From an uncultured Psychrobacter sp. (lineage in GTDB: Bacteria > Pseudomonadota > Gammaproteobacteria > Pseudomonadales > Moraxellaceae), in NCBI RefSeq assembly GCF_947500265.1, contig NZ_CANMRN010000012.1, positions 1 through 64,000 on the forward strand: a stretch of DNA of 64,000 nucleotides, read 5' to 3'. The notes under the pieces were generated by a model. It was not told the origin of the DNA. It worked only from the letters and a program-made list of their open reading frames with translations, and did not search any database. Below, piece after piece: positions 30,254-38,874 of this stretch. How positions within the stretch are numbered: the stretch's first letter is position 1; the number at the start of each line of letters is the position of its first letter. Position numbers and translations under genes: made by a program.

Positions 30254-30810
30254 AACTTCCTTGTAATTTTAGTCGTATTTTTTATAGCGATAAGCTTGTT
30301 GTCGTTTACTATATCGACTGTCCCTATTGTTCATTTTGATATTTGTAGTTTTGAACAGTCATCAAAACAGAACCTACGCTTCTTGTTAAGCAAAATAAAT
30401 ATAGCATATGGTTTTATATTATCTTGATAATCAATATACACGCTTACAAAAGTGGTCGAATTTTACAAAACAATAAAACGAGCTTATTTTCGATTTCACA
30501 AGTTTGCCACCTCTCTCGTTTACTCTATTTTTAGACAGACTCATTCATCTGAAAAACTTCACACATATAGCGACTCGTTGACAAAACTCATGCATCTTCT
30601 TACGTATTTCCCATCATATTGTCTGTAGTTCTTCGTAAAATAAACCTATAGAGATGAAGAATGGCTAAACAATAGAAAAGATGACTATTGAAGTTCAGAT
30701 TTGTGTGTTGAACTTAATTACCTTCGCACGCATATCAAGAAATATAGAACATTGAATAAATATACCGAGCACGGCCTAATACAGATGCTATTAAGGATAC
30801 AACGACGACA
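30254..30810. other. Intergenic region, nothing recognised
   Basis: A 557-base AT-rich gap between the divergent lipoprotein and flavoprotein genes. No coding frame, RNA gene or strong inverted repeat seen. Confidence 0.4.
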
Positions 30811-32430
30811 ATGACTCAGTCTTTTGATAAAAACTACGCTCAATCCTTTAATCGTGAAGCTCATTCTGAGGTGTTATCTTACGAGGCACAAAAAGATCAA
30901 CCTAAAAAGCGTGTTGGCATTTTGGGCGGCGGTACTGCGGGATCAACGATTGCGATTCGACTTGCTGCATTAGGATTAGAGACCTACTTATTTGAGAAGA
31001 AAAAATCCCTCATTGATGGACCACCTATGTGTCATTTGCATGCAGGAGGTAACTTGTACCGTGAAATACCGGACGAGGATTGCGTAGCGCTGCTTAAGCA
31101 ATGTATCGATATTTTGCGTTTATATCCGCACACTATTGACGTTCGTCCTACTGTGTTTGCCGTACCGACACGTGACGAAGGATTGCCTGAAGACTTACTG
31201 CCGCGTTTAGATATTCTGACTGATGCTTATCAAGAACTGATTGAGCAAGATGCTAATAATAAAGTATTGGGCGAGCCTGAAGATTATTATCAGCTTTATA
31301 GCCGTGAGCAATTGATTGAGCTGTCTGAACGTGAGCAAGTCGCTGTACCAAGTGCGGTTGATGAGTGGATGATTCCAGTTGCTAGATACTTAGATTTAAA
31401 CAAGGTTAAATTTCCGTTAATTGTCGTTCAAGAATATGGCTGGAACATTTTTCGTCTAGCCGCTTCTGCCAAGCTTGCACTTGAAGAGTACGACAATGCG
31501 CATGTATTTACCGAAACTGCTGTGCAAAAAGTCGTACCAGTAGATTGTGAAAATTGTACCAACGCTGACCATCATGTCACCAAATGGCGTATTGACTATC
31601 AACAGATTCATAGTCAAGAACACGCCTCTCAGCCTGAGTCTATTGAAGTTGATTACCTAGTCAATGCTTGTGGATTCCGTACGGGTGTCATCGACGATAT
31701 GGTTGGTGTCGAAGTCACACGTATGGTCGAGTTCAAATCGTCTTATGTGACCCATTGGGGCGATGCTGGTGGACAGATACCAGAGATTATCGTTTATGGT
31801 CAACGAGGTACGCCAGAAGGCATGGCGCAGCTTACTCCCTACCCTGGCGGATATTTTCAGATTCACGGTATGAGTAAAGCCATTACTTTGTTTGATGATG
31901 GTCTTGTTGCATCGAGTGAAGACAGTGCGCAGCCCAAACTGCCACAGCAATATGTGCACTATATTGAAGATGGTTGGGATAAAGCGCCTCTACAAGCGCG
32001 TAGCCAGCAAGCAATTGAATATGTGGCTGAGTTTGTACCGACATTCAACAGCGCACGTACTGTTGGTAACGCGCTATACGGTGGACAGCAGATTCCTGGA
32101 CAAGATGATACGCTTCGAGTCGCTGACGTGAGTTTATACTCTAATATGCGCTATGCCCGTGCAGAAAACGTCAAAGCATCTTCGACCTTGATTGCCGCTG
32201 ATCAAATCGTTAATGAGCTGACAGATCTAGGTTTGATAGAAAACGATACACCTCTGAATCGTAGTCGCTATGCTCATGAATGGTCGTACCTTGTCCATAA
32301 CGATAGCCTCGCTGTCGATGAGGTTGCACGTGAGCTCGCTGAGCAGCGTGGATTCCCAATCGCTATGGCTCATGTTAATCACAGTATTCGTGAAGTAGCA
32401 TTGGATGATCTCACGCCTGCTGATGCCTAA
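30811..32430 (+). CDS. FAD-dependent oxidoreductase, substrate unknown
   Basis: 539 residues. The N-terminal Rossmann motif GILGGGTAGSTIAIRLAALG (about 37-56) followed by an acidic YLFEKK shows FAD or NAD(P) binding, and VDYLVNACGFRTG (about 285-297) is the second nucleotide-contact motif common in GR2-type flavoproteins. MCHLHAGGNLYREIPD is a striking histidine- and cysteine-containing segment next to the first motif. The rest is not similar to a pathway enzyme that can be named. No signal peptide. AAGGATA lies 12 bases before the ATG. Single gene with its own terminator. Confidence 0.7.
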   Translation: MTQSFDKNYAQSFNREAHSEVLSYEAQKDQPKKRVGILGGGTAGSTIAIRLAALGLETYLFEKKKSLIDGPPMCHLHAGGNLYREIPDEDCVALLKQCIDILRLYPHTIDVRPTVFAVPTRDEGLPEDLLPRLDILTDAYQELIEQDANNKVLGEPEDYYQLYSREQLIELSEREQVAVPSAVDEWMIPVARYLDLNKVKFPLIVVQEYGWNIFRLAASAKLALEEYDNAHVFTETAVQKVVPVDCENCTNADHHVTKWRIDYQQIHSQEHASQPESIEVDYLVNACGFRTGVIDDMVGVEVTRMVEFKSSYVTHWGDAGGQIPEIIVYGQRGTPEGMAQLTPYPGGYFQIHGMSKAITLFDDGLVASSEDSAQPKLPQQYVHYIEDGWDKAPLQARSQQAIEYVAEFVPTFNSARTVGNALYGGQQIPGQDDTLRVADVSLYSNMRYARAENVKASSTLIAADQIVNELTDLGLIENDTPLNRSRYAHEWSYLVHNDSLAVDEVARELAEQRGFPIAMAHVNHSIREVALDDLTPADA

Positions 32431-32468
32431 TAGGCATGATTCTCTGATAGGTTGTTAATACATATAAT

Positions 32469-32510
32469 AAAGGAGCAGATCACCGAGATTTGGTTAACTG
32501 CTCCTTTTTT
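32469..32510 (+). terminator. Terminator after the flavoprotein gene
   Basis: AAAGGAGCAG pairs with CTGCTCCTTTTTT, with an inner CC/GG pair, and ends in a T-run. It could also serve the converging LOG gene, since an A-run lies on the other side. Confidence 0.85.
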
Positions 32511-32561
32511 GCAATAGCTTTTGATATTTAAGCATTTGCTGTGTATGAATAGCTATACGGC

Positions 32562-33245
32562 TTAACTATTACTGCCTGCCATTTTCTCTGTATCCACAGC
32601 ATCATCTATGGTCACTACTGTTTGTAGCATATCGATCGCTTCGCTGATGGTATTACACACCACTAGACGATCTAAATCTTCCTGCTTCATAAAACCTTGC
32701 TCAGTGGTATATTTCAAATGCTCAATCATACGGTCATAAAAACCATTGATGTTCAAAATGATCATTGGCTTTTCGTGTTGGTACAATTGACGCCACGTAG
32801 CGATTTCCATGATTTCTTCTAATGTTCCTAACCCGCCTGGTAGCGTGATAAAGGCATCGGCATACTCTGCCATGACGGTCTTACGCGTGTGCATAGTGTC
32901 AGTCAAATGCAACCGAGTCAGCTGCTCGTGAGCGATTTCGTGCTTGAGCATAAAGGTTGGAATCACGCCCACTGCTTGCGCGCCGCCATTGATTACTTCA
33001 TCTGCAACTGCGCCCATCAGACCGATACTAGCGCCACCATATACTAGCCCCATGCCATTATTTGCTAATGCACTGCCAAGCTCGCGTGCCGCTTGTTCAT
33101 ACACGTCACCATTGCCCAAGCGTGAACCGCAATACACAGCCACGAGCGGCATTGATAAGGCAGACTTGTCGACTGCTTTTTCAATATTTGTAATGTCTTT
33201 GCTTGTGATTACGTCATAAGTATCATCGTTAATTTTCATTTGCAT
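32562..33245 (-). CDS. LOG family protein (Rossman fold nucleotide-binding)
   Basis: 227 residues, TIGR00730/LOG type. The hallmark PGGLGTLEEIMEIATWRQL (about 142-160) is complete, as is the nucleotide-binding LVYGGASIGLMGAVADEVI. Members hydrolyse the N-glycosidic bond of nucleoside monophosphates (cytokinin-activating in plants; AMP or similar in bacteria). An extra 30 residues at the N-terminus are not conserved. AAGGAAG lies before ATG 33245; Met3 is a possible start. Convergent with the flavoprotein gene. Confidence 0.88.
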   Translation of the reverse strand: MQMKINDDTYDVITSKDITNIEKAVDKSALSMPLVAVYCGSRLGNGDVYEQAARELGSALANNGMGLVYGGASIGLMGAVADEVINGGAQAVGVIPTFMLKHEIAHEQLTRLHLTDTMHTRKTVMAEYADAFITLPGGLGTLEEIMEIATWRQLYQHEKPMIILNINGFYDRMIEHLKYTTEQGFMKQEDLDRLVVCNTISEAIDMLQTVVTIDDAVDTEKMAGSNS

Positions 33246-33548
33246 ATAGCTTCCTTAATTACCTGTCAGTTTTTATTGAGTGCTTGTTATTAGTGAGGGC
33301 TGCATACCGACACCTATCATTTATATTGTCATGCACATGATTCATAAGACAAACTCAACCAAGCTATATAAAACTTGGAAGTCATATTTGAGCAACTGTC
33401 TTGCCAGCATTTATCTTAACATAAGCAATGCTACCACATAGTCACAACGATTTATCAATACGCAACGACTACACTTTCAAGATGCACATTTATTGTTCAT
33501 CATAGCTCGATATTCATTATCTACTAATAAAAATACTAAGGTATACCC
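33246..33548. other. Intergenic region, nothing recognised
   Basis: A 303-base AT-rich gap between divergent LOG and hydrolase genes; no coding frame or strong repeat seen. Confidence 0.4.
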
Positions 33549-34514
33549 ATGGATAATCACAACACCTCTCCCACTGCCGAGCCATCAATCTCTGTGGTCA
33601 ATAGCAATCTCACTAATAAAAGTAATATGCATGACGCGAGCAATATTGATACTTACTCATTAAGCATCATGACCGATCGCAACCAAGCATTGGTAGCCAC
33701 GGTCTATCGCCCTAAAGATGTGACAAAAAAAGCAATTATGATGGCACCAGCCACAGGTATTAAGCGTCACTTTTATCATAATTTTGCGACCTACCTAGCA
33801 GAAAGCGGCTTTGGGGTGTTGACCTTTGATAATGAAGGAATTGGTGAGTCACTATCGACCGATCTGGCAAAATGTAGCGCTTCCTTGATCAGTTGGGGTC
33901 GCCACGACATGCCAGCTGTACTTGATGCCTTACAAGATGAGTTTCCTGATGCATCTTACCATCTCATCGGTCATAGCGCAGGTGGTCAGCTCATCGGCTT
34001 AATGCCCAACTATCAGGCGATTAGCTCAGTGTTCAACGTCGCTTGCTCGTCAGGACGTATCAAAAATATGGGCATGCCATATAAGCTCAAAGCCATGGGC
34101 TTTATGGATGCGTTTATTCCACTCACTAATTTAACACTGGGCTATACGCCGTCAGACAAAATAGGTATGGGTGAGCCGCTGCCACGCGGTGTGGCTCGTC
34201 AATGGCGTGAATGGTGTAATGGCGCAGGCTATATCAAAACCGCATTTGGCAAAAGCATACACACACATTTCTACGATGAGCTCAGCATGCCAGCATTGTG
34301 GCTTGGCTTTATCGATGATGATATTGCCAATAGTGAAAACATGGACGATATGATAAGGGTATTTACAAAAATGCCCATAGAAAAGCGATTCTTAGATCCT
34401 GAGGATTTTGGACTAAATCATATCGGTCATATGCGCTATTTCAGTAGTAAGACCAATATCAAAGCGCCGCAGCTATGGCAGATGGCGGTGGCATGGTTGC
34501 ACGATCAATCATAA
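33549..34514 (+). CDS. Alpha/beta hydrolase (COG4757-like)
   Basis: 321 residues. The first 35 residues are polar (Asn, Ser, Thr). The fold shows as MMAPATGIKRHFYHNFATYL, GFGVLTFDNEGIGES, and YHLIGHSAGGQLIGLM with the nucleophile Ser in GHSAGG. A typical C-terminal histidine is in LNHIGHMRYF and an acid in WLGFIDDDIANSEN. Cytoplasmic by lack of signal. CTAAGG lies ahead of ATG 33549. Substrate unknown; related proteins are called serine aminopeptidase S33-like hydrolases. Confidence 0.75.
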   Translation: MDNHNTSPTAEPSISVVNSNLTNKSNMHDASNIDTYSLSIMTDRNQALVATVYRPKDVTKKAIMMAPATGIKRHFYHNFATYLAESGFGVLTFDNEGIGESLSTDLAKCSASLISWGRHDMPAVLDALQDEFPDASYHLIGHSAGGQLIGLMPNYQAISSVFNVACSSGRIKNMGMPYKLKAMGFMDAFIPLTNLTLGYTPSDKIGMGEPLPRGVARQWREWCNGAGYIKTAFGKSIHTHFYDELSMPALWLGFIDDDIANSENMDDMIRVFTKMPIEKRFLDPEDFGLNHIGHMRYFSSKTNIKAPQLWQMAVAWLHDQS

Positions 34515-34562
34515 GCTCATCGTCATGTAGCCCCTTATATATTAGCTACGTAACAACTCAGA

Positions 34563-35285
34563 TTACTTTTCTGCGTTTTCTGCTTCATCCAGTTTTAAGC
34601 GTTTAGTCAGTGCCGAATACAGCGATGGCTGCATATTATGAATATTGCCTATCATCCATTTAACATAGCTGATAGGCACATCCTTGATCGGCTTGCCTTT
34701 ATGCTTACCAAACGGCATCTTGTTCACAGGAGTCGCTTTATTAGAAATAGCATGTGCCGCTGCAAAATCTGTCGGCGCAATTTCTAGACGCTCGCAGCAT
34801 GCTTGATACAGCAGATAGCACATTCGAGCATCGCCAAGCGCGTCATGAGCGGCAATTGTCATTGCACTCGCCTCACCTTTGCCCAATAACTGCTCGACAC
34901 ACTTAGACTGACCGTAAGCACGCCATTCTGGAAAGGCTGCCCGCGCAAGCCTCACCGTACAAATAAGCTTAGCAGAAGGACTGCCAATCACTCGCCAATC
35001 AAAACGTACATTGTGACCAATCAAGTACTCTGGTAATTCAAACTGTTCTAGCTCAAAACGTTCTAGTCCAGCCACATCATCATCGGTAATACCATGCACC
35101 TTTATGACAATGGGTGAAATAGATCGACCACTGTTAAAGTATTTCATCCACTCAAAACCAGTTGCTACATTGATAGTAGCAACTTGAATAGGTCTGGGAT
35201 CACTGCCCTGATCTGTTTCGGTATCGATAACCAGCGCTGTTTCGCGCGTGGCAGAAATATCAGCAGGCTTAAAAGCATCATTCAT
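34563..35285 (-). CDS. DnaQ-like 3'-5' exonuclease, ExoX type
   Basis: 240 residues. DEDDh motifs are complete: DTETD (Exo I, about 21-25), HNVRFDW (Exo II) and HDALGDA (Exo III, His and Asp). The C-terminal region MPFGKHKGKPIKDVPISYVKW matches the extra domain of Escherichia coli exonuclease X, which degrades single- and double-stranded DNA from the 3' end and helps repair and recombination. The N-terminal TRETALVIDTETDQGSDP is a little longer than in E. coli (220 residues in total). ATG at 35285. Alone on the minus strand. Confidence 0.85.
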   Translation of the reverse strand: MNDAFKPADISATRETALVIDTETDQGSDPRPIQVATINVATGFEWMKYFNSGRSISPIVIKVHGITDDDVAGLERFELEQFELPEYLIGHNVRFDWRVIGSPSAKLICTVRLARAAFPEWRAYGQSKCVEQLLGKGEASAMTIAAHDALGDARMCYLLYQACCERLEIAPTDFAAAHAISNKATPVNKMPFGKHKGKPIKDVPISYVKWMIGNIHNMQPSLYSALTKRLKLDEAENAEK

Positions 35286-35383
35286 AAAGTATTAACCATC
35301 AGTAGCAACTGTCTATGCTCAGCAGAAATGTTAAGTAGATAAAACTGTATTTGCTGTTTATATTCTTAACCATAAGAATATCT

Positions 35384-36073
35384 ATGGGGGTAAAAACGAT
35401 AGATAACAATGCGATACATACGTTGTTAGACGAAGCTTTTATAATAAAATCTCAAATGACATCAAATATATATGAGACATCAATGCTAGCAGATGAAAAT
35501 AACCAGCCTCCCAGACCTTCTTTTTTCAGTCGTTTAATAAGCCTATTGATTAAGGCTGTCGTATTGCTAGCACTATTATTTGTCTTCGATAAGCTACTAC
35601 CCAGTATCAGTCAACAAACGCAGTCATTTGTGGTTGCCAAATGGCAACAATTGAGCCTATTGCAACAAAAACTGCCGACCGAAAACAGCTTGCCCAGTCC
35701 ACTACCAGAACGAAACCTGACAGACACTTGGGGCGCGGCACGTAGCCAAGGCCGCTCCCACGAAGGCATCGACATCTTTGCGCCGCGTAATACTCCCGTA
35801 CAGTCGACCACGCAAGGCGTAGTAAGCAAAGTTGGTGAGAACACCTTGGGTGGGCGCGTAGTCGTGGTAGTAGGGCCGGGTGGCGCAGGACATTACTACG
35901 CTCATCTAGAGGACTATGCTGACATCTCCCCCAATGACTGGGTCAATCAGGGCGATGTGATAGGTTATGTGGGTGATAGCGGTAATGCAAAAGGAACACC
36001 GACACATGTACATTATGGTATCTATATTAATGGCAGTGCGGTTAACCCTTATCCACTTTTGCAAAAGGATTAA
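35384..36073 (+). CDS. M23 family metallopeptidase (murein hydrolase-like)
   Basis: 229 residues from ATG at 35384; the start is uncertain, with a TTG at 35351 and in-frame ATGs at 35456 and 35483 as options. A single hydrophobic segment ([18 protein letters not shown], about 55-75 of this version) anchors it in the inner membrane. The LytM domain has the zinc ligands HEGIDIF (His and Asp) and HVHYG, with GHYYAHL in between, all intact, so it should be an active endopeptidase acting on peptidoglycan, or an activator if unusual. Shortish relative to amidase activators such as EnvC. No coiled coil seen. Confidence 0.82.
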   Translation: MGVKTIDNNAIHTLLDEAFIIKSQMTSNIYETSMLADENNQPPRPSFFSRLISLLIKAVVLLALLFVFDKLLPSISQQTQSFVVAKWQQLSLLQQKLPTENSLPSPLPERNLTDTWGAARSQGRSHEGIDIFAPRNTPVQSTTQGVVSKVGENTLGGRVVVVVGPGGAGHYYAHLEDYADISPNDWVNQGDVIGYVGDSGNAKGTPTHVHYGIYINGSAVNPYPLLQKD

Positions 36074-36180
36074 CGAATACAGAAAAGTATATCGTTGTCC
36101 CGAGCTGAAGTAGTCCTAAGTTTGCATTAATCACAAAACTGAAGCCGAAAAACCAACGCTAATACAGACTAGAAATCATA

Positions 36181-37272
36181 TTAATTGGCTGTGACGGATC
36201 TGACGTAATTTGAGGGAAATACCACACTAAATGTCGATCCTTCCCCTTCTACTGAATCGATTTGCAATTGCGCTTCGTGCTGGTGCAATACGTGCTTTAC
36301 AATTGCTAATCCCAACCCCGTACCACCTGTTGCACGGCTACGACCTTTGTCGATACGATAGAAACGCTCTGTTAAACGGGCGATATGCTCTGACGCAATA
36401 CCGATCCCATCATCTTCAACCGCGAAACGGCAACCATCAGACGTCCTTGTCCAACTGATAGTGATATTGCCACCCTTTGGCGTATATTTGATCGCATTGA
36501 TTACTAGATTGGATAGCGCACTATTCAAGTACATCTCTGACCCGTACAGCCCATCATACGTATCTATATGCAAATGAATGATGTGTTTGTACGCTTGGTT
36601 GTAGGCCTGTGCATCGTCATAGATATTGGTCAGTAGCTTAGTCATATCTATGTAATGCAGCTCGTGTGACTCTTCGATTTCAATCTTAGACAATAGCAGT
36701 AAGTCGTTCACAATTCTGTTCATACGGGCTGTTTGCTGCGTCATCAGCTCAAAACCACGACGCCATTGCGGCGGCATATCTGGCTGATCGGAGAAATTTT
36801 CTAGGTAACCCATCATCACAGTTAACGGTGTCCTAAGCTCATGCGAGACATTCGCCACAAAATCCTGACGCATTTGCTCTAAGTGCCGCAAGCGGGTCAC
36901 ATCATATACAAACAGCAGTTTTTCATCACCGAAAGGGGTCAGTTCACACTTCAAGTAGAGACTAGGATCTCGCCATGATTCTATATGGACGCCATCGTTA
37001 GGTATCGTTGTACCTTCATAATACTGGCGGAACTCAGGTACAGTGATAAAGTCAAAAATATTTTGACCTTTGTCCTCTGACTGTAGCAGCAATAAGTCTT
37101 GTGCTGCCTGATTCCACCATTCTAGACCATCATTGTTGTTGAGCAAAATCACTGCATCGCGCAAGGCTCGTAGTGCACTGCCGATTTTTTTGAGTTGCTC
37201 CGCTGTGCTTTGAGTAGATATTTGCTCTAATAGAGCTGATTGCTCACTTTGTGCTGGCGCTATCTTGTCCAT
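36181..37272 (-). CDS. phoR: Phosphate-regulon type sensor kinase lacking a membrane domain
   Basis: 363 residues; PhoR of Escherichia coli has 431. A PAS domain (about 25-125) is followed by the dimerisation/phosphoacceptor helix with His144 in FVANVSHELRTPLTV, then an ATPase domain with NLVINAIKYTP, DDGIGI and GGTGLGLAIVKH. There is no hydrophobic stretch long enough for a membrane helix, and the frame is closed by a TAA two codons before ATG 37272, so no longer N-terminus can be encoded. Gene order phoB-phoR with 58 bases between supports the assignment. It would phosphorylate PhoB. Whether it senses through the Pst system as usual is unclear. Confidence 0.85.
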   Translation of the reverse strand: MDKIAPAQSEQSALLEQISTQSTAEQLKKIGSALRALRDAVILLNNNDGLEWWNQAAQDLLLLQSEDKGQNIFDFITVPEFRQYYEGTTIPNDGVHIESWRDPSLYLKCELTPFGDEKLLFVYDVTRLRHLEQMRQDFVANVSHELRTPLTVMMGYLENFSDQPDMPPQWRRGFELMTQQTARMNRIVNDLLLLSKIEIEESHELHYIDMTKLLTNIYDDAQAYNQAYKHIIHLHIDTYDGLYGSEMYLNSALSNLVINAIKYTPKGGNITISWTRTSDGCRFAVEDDGIGIASEHIARLTERFYRIDKGRSRATGGTGLGLAIVKHVLHQHEAQLQIDSVEGEGSTFSVVFPSNYVRSVTAN

Positions 37273-37330
37273 TTTTTATCCTTACCACTATCCGCGGCCT
37301 TTATATCGCTGCGGCATTATTTGTACAAGA

Positions 37331-38035
37331 TTAACTTGGCTCAATCAGGCTAGAAAATCGATAGCCTGTTCCACGTACCGTCTGTATCAATGTATCACAG
37401 TCATAAGGTCGCAGTAATTTACGTAGACGTTTAATATGCACATCGATGGTTCGGTCTTCGATGTATACATTGCCGCCCCATACCTGATCGAGCAGCTGCG
37501 TTCGTGTATAGGCGCGCTCAGGGTGACTCATAAAAAATGCCAATAGGCGATACTCTGTGGGCCCAACATCAACGATTTTACCGGCAGCTGTCACGCGCTG
37601 ACTCTTAGTATCTAAACTTAACTGCCCAATTTCGATAGGTTTGTCGCTACTCATCGCGCTACTGCGGCGTAGTACGGCTTTGATTCTAGAAATCAGTTCA
37701 CGAGTCGAAAAAGGCTTGGTCATATAATCATCTGCGCCTGCATCTAGACCATGCACCTTACTGTCTTCTTCACTTTTTGCCGTTAGCATAATGACTGGTA
37801 TTTCAGAGAGTAGCTCGTCGTTTTTAAGCATACGACAAAAATCCACACCGCTCTTGTCACCCGGCAACATCCAGTCTAACAGTATCAGTGACGGCCTATG
37901 ATCGACCACTTGCTGATGCGCCTCTGACACGTCAGCCGCTTGCAAGCTATCAAACCCAGCCATCTCTAGCGTCATGACAACCATTTCACGAATCGCAGGC
38001 TCATCTTCAACAATCAAAATTTGCTCATTATACAT
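37331..38035 (-). CDS. phoB: Phosphate regulon response regulator PhoB
   Basis: 234 residues (Escherichia coli 229). An N-terminal receiver domain has the acidic pocket EDE (10-12), phosphoacceptor Asp54 in LLDWMLPG and Lys in MTKPFSTREL; a C-terminal OmpR-type winged helix has GPTEYRLLAFFMSHPERAYTRTQ with DVHIKRLRKLLRP and GTGYRF. It binds Pho boxes when phosphate is scarce. A Pho box lies about 90 bases upstream of its own start, pointing to autoregulation as in E. coli. Co-transcribed with phoR. Confidence 0.95.
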   Translation of the reverse strand: MYNEQILIVEDEPAIREMVVMTLEMAGFDSLQAADVSEAHQQVVDHRPSLILLDWMLPGDKSGVDFCRMLKNDELLSEIPVIMLTAKSEEDSKVHGLDAGADDYMTKPFSTRELISRIKAVLRRSSAMSSDKPIEIGQLSLDTKSQRVTAAGKIVDVGPTEYRLLAFFMSHPERAYTRTQLLDQVWGGNVYIEDRTIDVHIKRLRKLLRPYDCDTLIQTVRGTGYRFSSLIEPS

Positions 38036-38122
38036 AGGACATTCTCGGTGTTAGAGGACAAAATCTAGCATGTAAAAAGGCGATATATACTCACCAGTCT
38101 CTACCTATTAAACGGATTAATT

Positions 38123-38140
38123 ATGACAGCTTGATGACAC
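38123..38140 (-). promoter_or_regulatory. Pho box upstream of phoB
   Basis: On the minus strand GTGTCAT-CAAG-CTGTCAT, two 7-base direct repeats 11 bases apart, matches the PhoB half-site pattern CTGTCAT. A TTTAAT at about 10 bases downstream suits a -10 element. It lies between the end of dtd and the start of phoB. Binding is inferred. Confidence 0.75.
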
Positions 38141-38147
38141 TCTAAAA

Positions 38148-38600
38148 TCAGGTTTCTAGTAAAAAATTGAGCGGCCCATCATTGACGCTCGACACTTGCA
38201 TATCCGCACCAAACTGACCAGTTGCCACATTTGGATACTTAGTTTTGGCATAATCGACCAGTTGTTCAAATAGCGCTTGCGCCGCAGCAGGTGCCATCGC
38301 ACCACCGAAGTCTGGTCGGCGACCTTTGTCTGTTTTTGCCATCAAGGTAAATTGCGAGACCAATAATAGCCCACCACCGACCTGCTGAACGTTTTTATCC
38401 AGTTTACCAAATTTGGCCGGATCATCATCATTTTCAAAAATGCGATAGGTCAGTATTTTGTCAATCATACGCTGGGCAGCAGCGAAATCGTCTTCATGCC
38501 CTAAGCCAATATATGCCAATACTCCATGCTCAATCTCGCCGATACACTGCTGATCGACGACCACACTAGCCTGCTTCACCCGTTGTATGAGTGCTTTCAT
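38148..38600 (-). CDS. dtd: D-aminoacyl-tRNA deacylase
   Basis: 150 residues (Escherichia coli 145). It hydrolyses D-aminoacyl-tRNAs so D-amino acids are recycled. The first motif MKALIQRVKQASVVVD, the catalytic SQFTLMA with threonine and the second motif DGPLNFLLE (Gly/Pro) at the C-terminus are intact. ATG at 38600 with AAGGAA. It precedes phoB on the same strand, separated by a Pho box region, so probably a separate unit. Confidence 0.95.
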   Translation of the reverse strand: MKALIQRVKQASVVVDQQCIGEIEHGVLAYIGLGHEDDFAAAQRMIDKILTYRIFENDDDPAKFGKLDKNVQQVGGGLLLVSQFTLMAKTDKGRRPDFGGAMAPAAAQALFEQLVDYAKTKYPNVATGQFGADMQVSSVNDGPLNFLLET

Positions 38601-38681
38601 TTACTAATTCCTTAACAGATTATGGCCATACAATAATATGCTGTCCATGATAAAATACCGTCATTAACTTAACTATTATTA

Positions 38682-38840
38682 GGGCGTGTTTGATATTCAC
38701 AAATAGGTACTGCGGATCGCTAAAACTGTTCCAGACAAGGCGTAAAACGACGATAATGCTCATGCCTTATCTAGATTTACAACGTAGTATGGCGCAATTT
38801 TAGCCACTGTCAGTGCCATGGTCGAATTTCCAACACGCCC
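38682..38840. repeat. MITE-like palindromic element upstream of psd
   Basis: About 159 bases, bounded by perfect 9-base inverted repeats GGGCGTGTT (38682-38690) and AACACGCCC (38832-38840). The pairing continues inside: TGATATTCAC against GGAAATTCGAC, and GCTAAAA, TACTG/CACTG and CAAGGC/TAAGGC segments recur in inverted order. CTATTA occurs just outside both ends (38673-38678 and 38841-38846), a candidate target duplication. No transposase is encoded. It lies 34 bases before the psd start and adds a spurious N-terminal frame to it. Confidence 0.7.
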
Positions 38841-38874
38841 CTATTACATTACACCTTATTTTGGTAGCCTTATT

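Noticed and set aside
38818-38874. Longer N-terminus for psd
   Set aside because: These codons come from the MITE-like element and are unlike Psd; the ATG at 38875 matches the family start.
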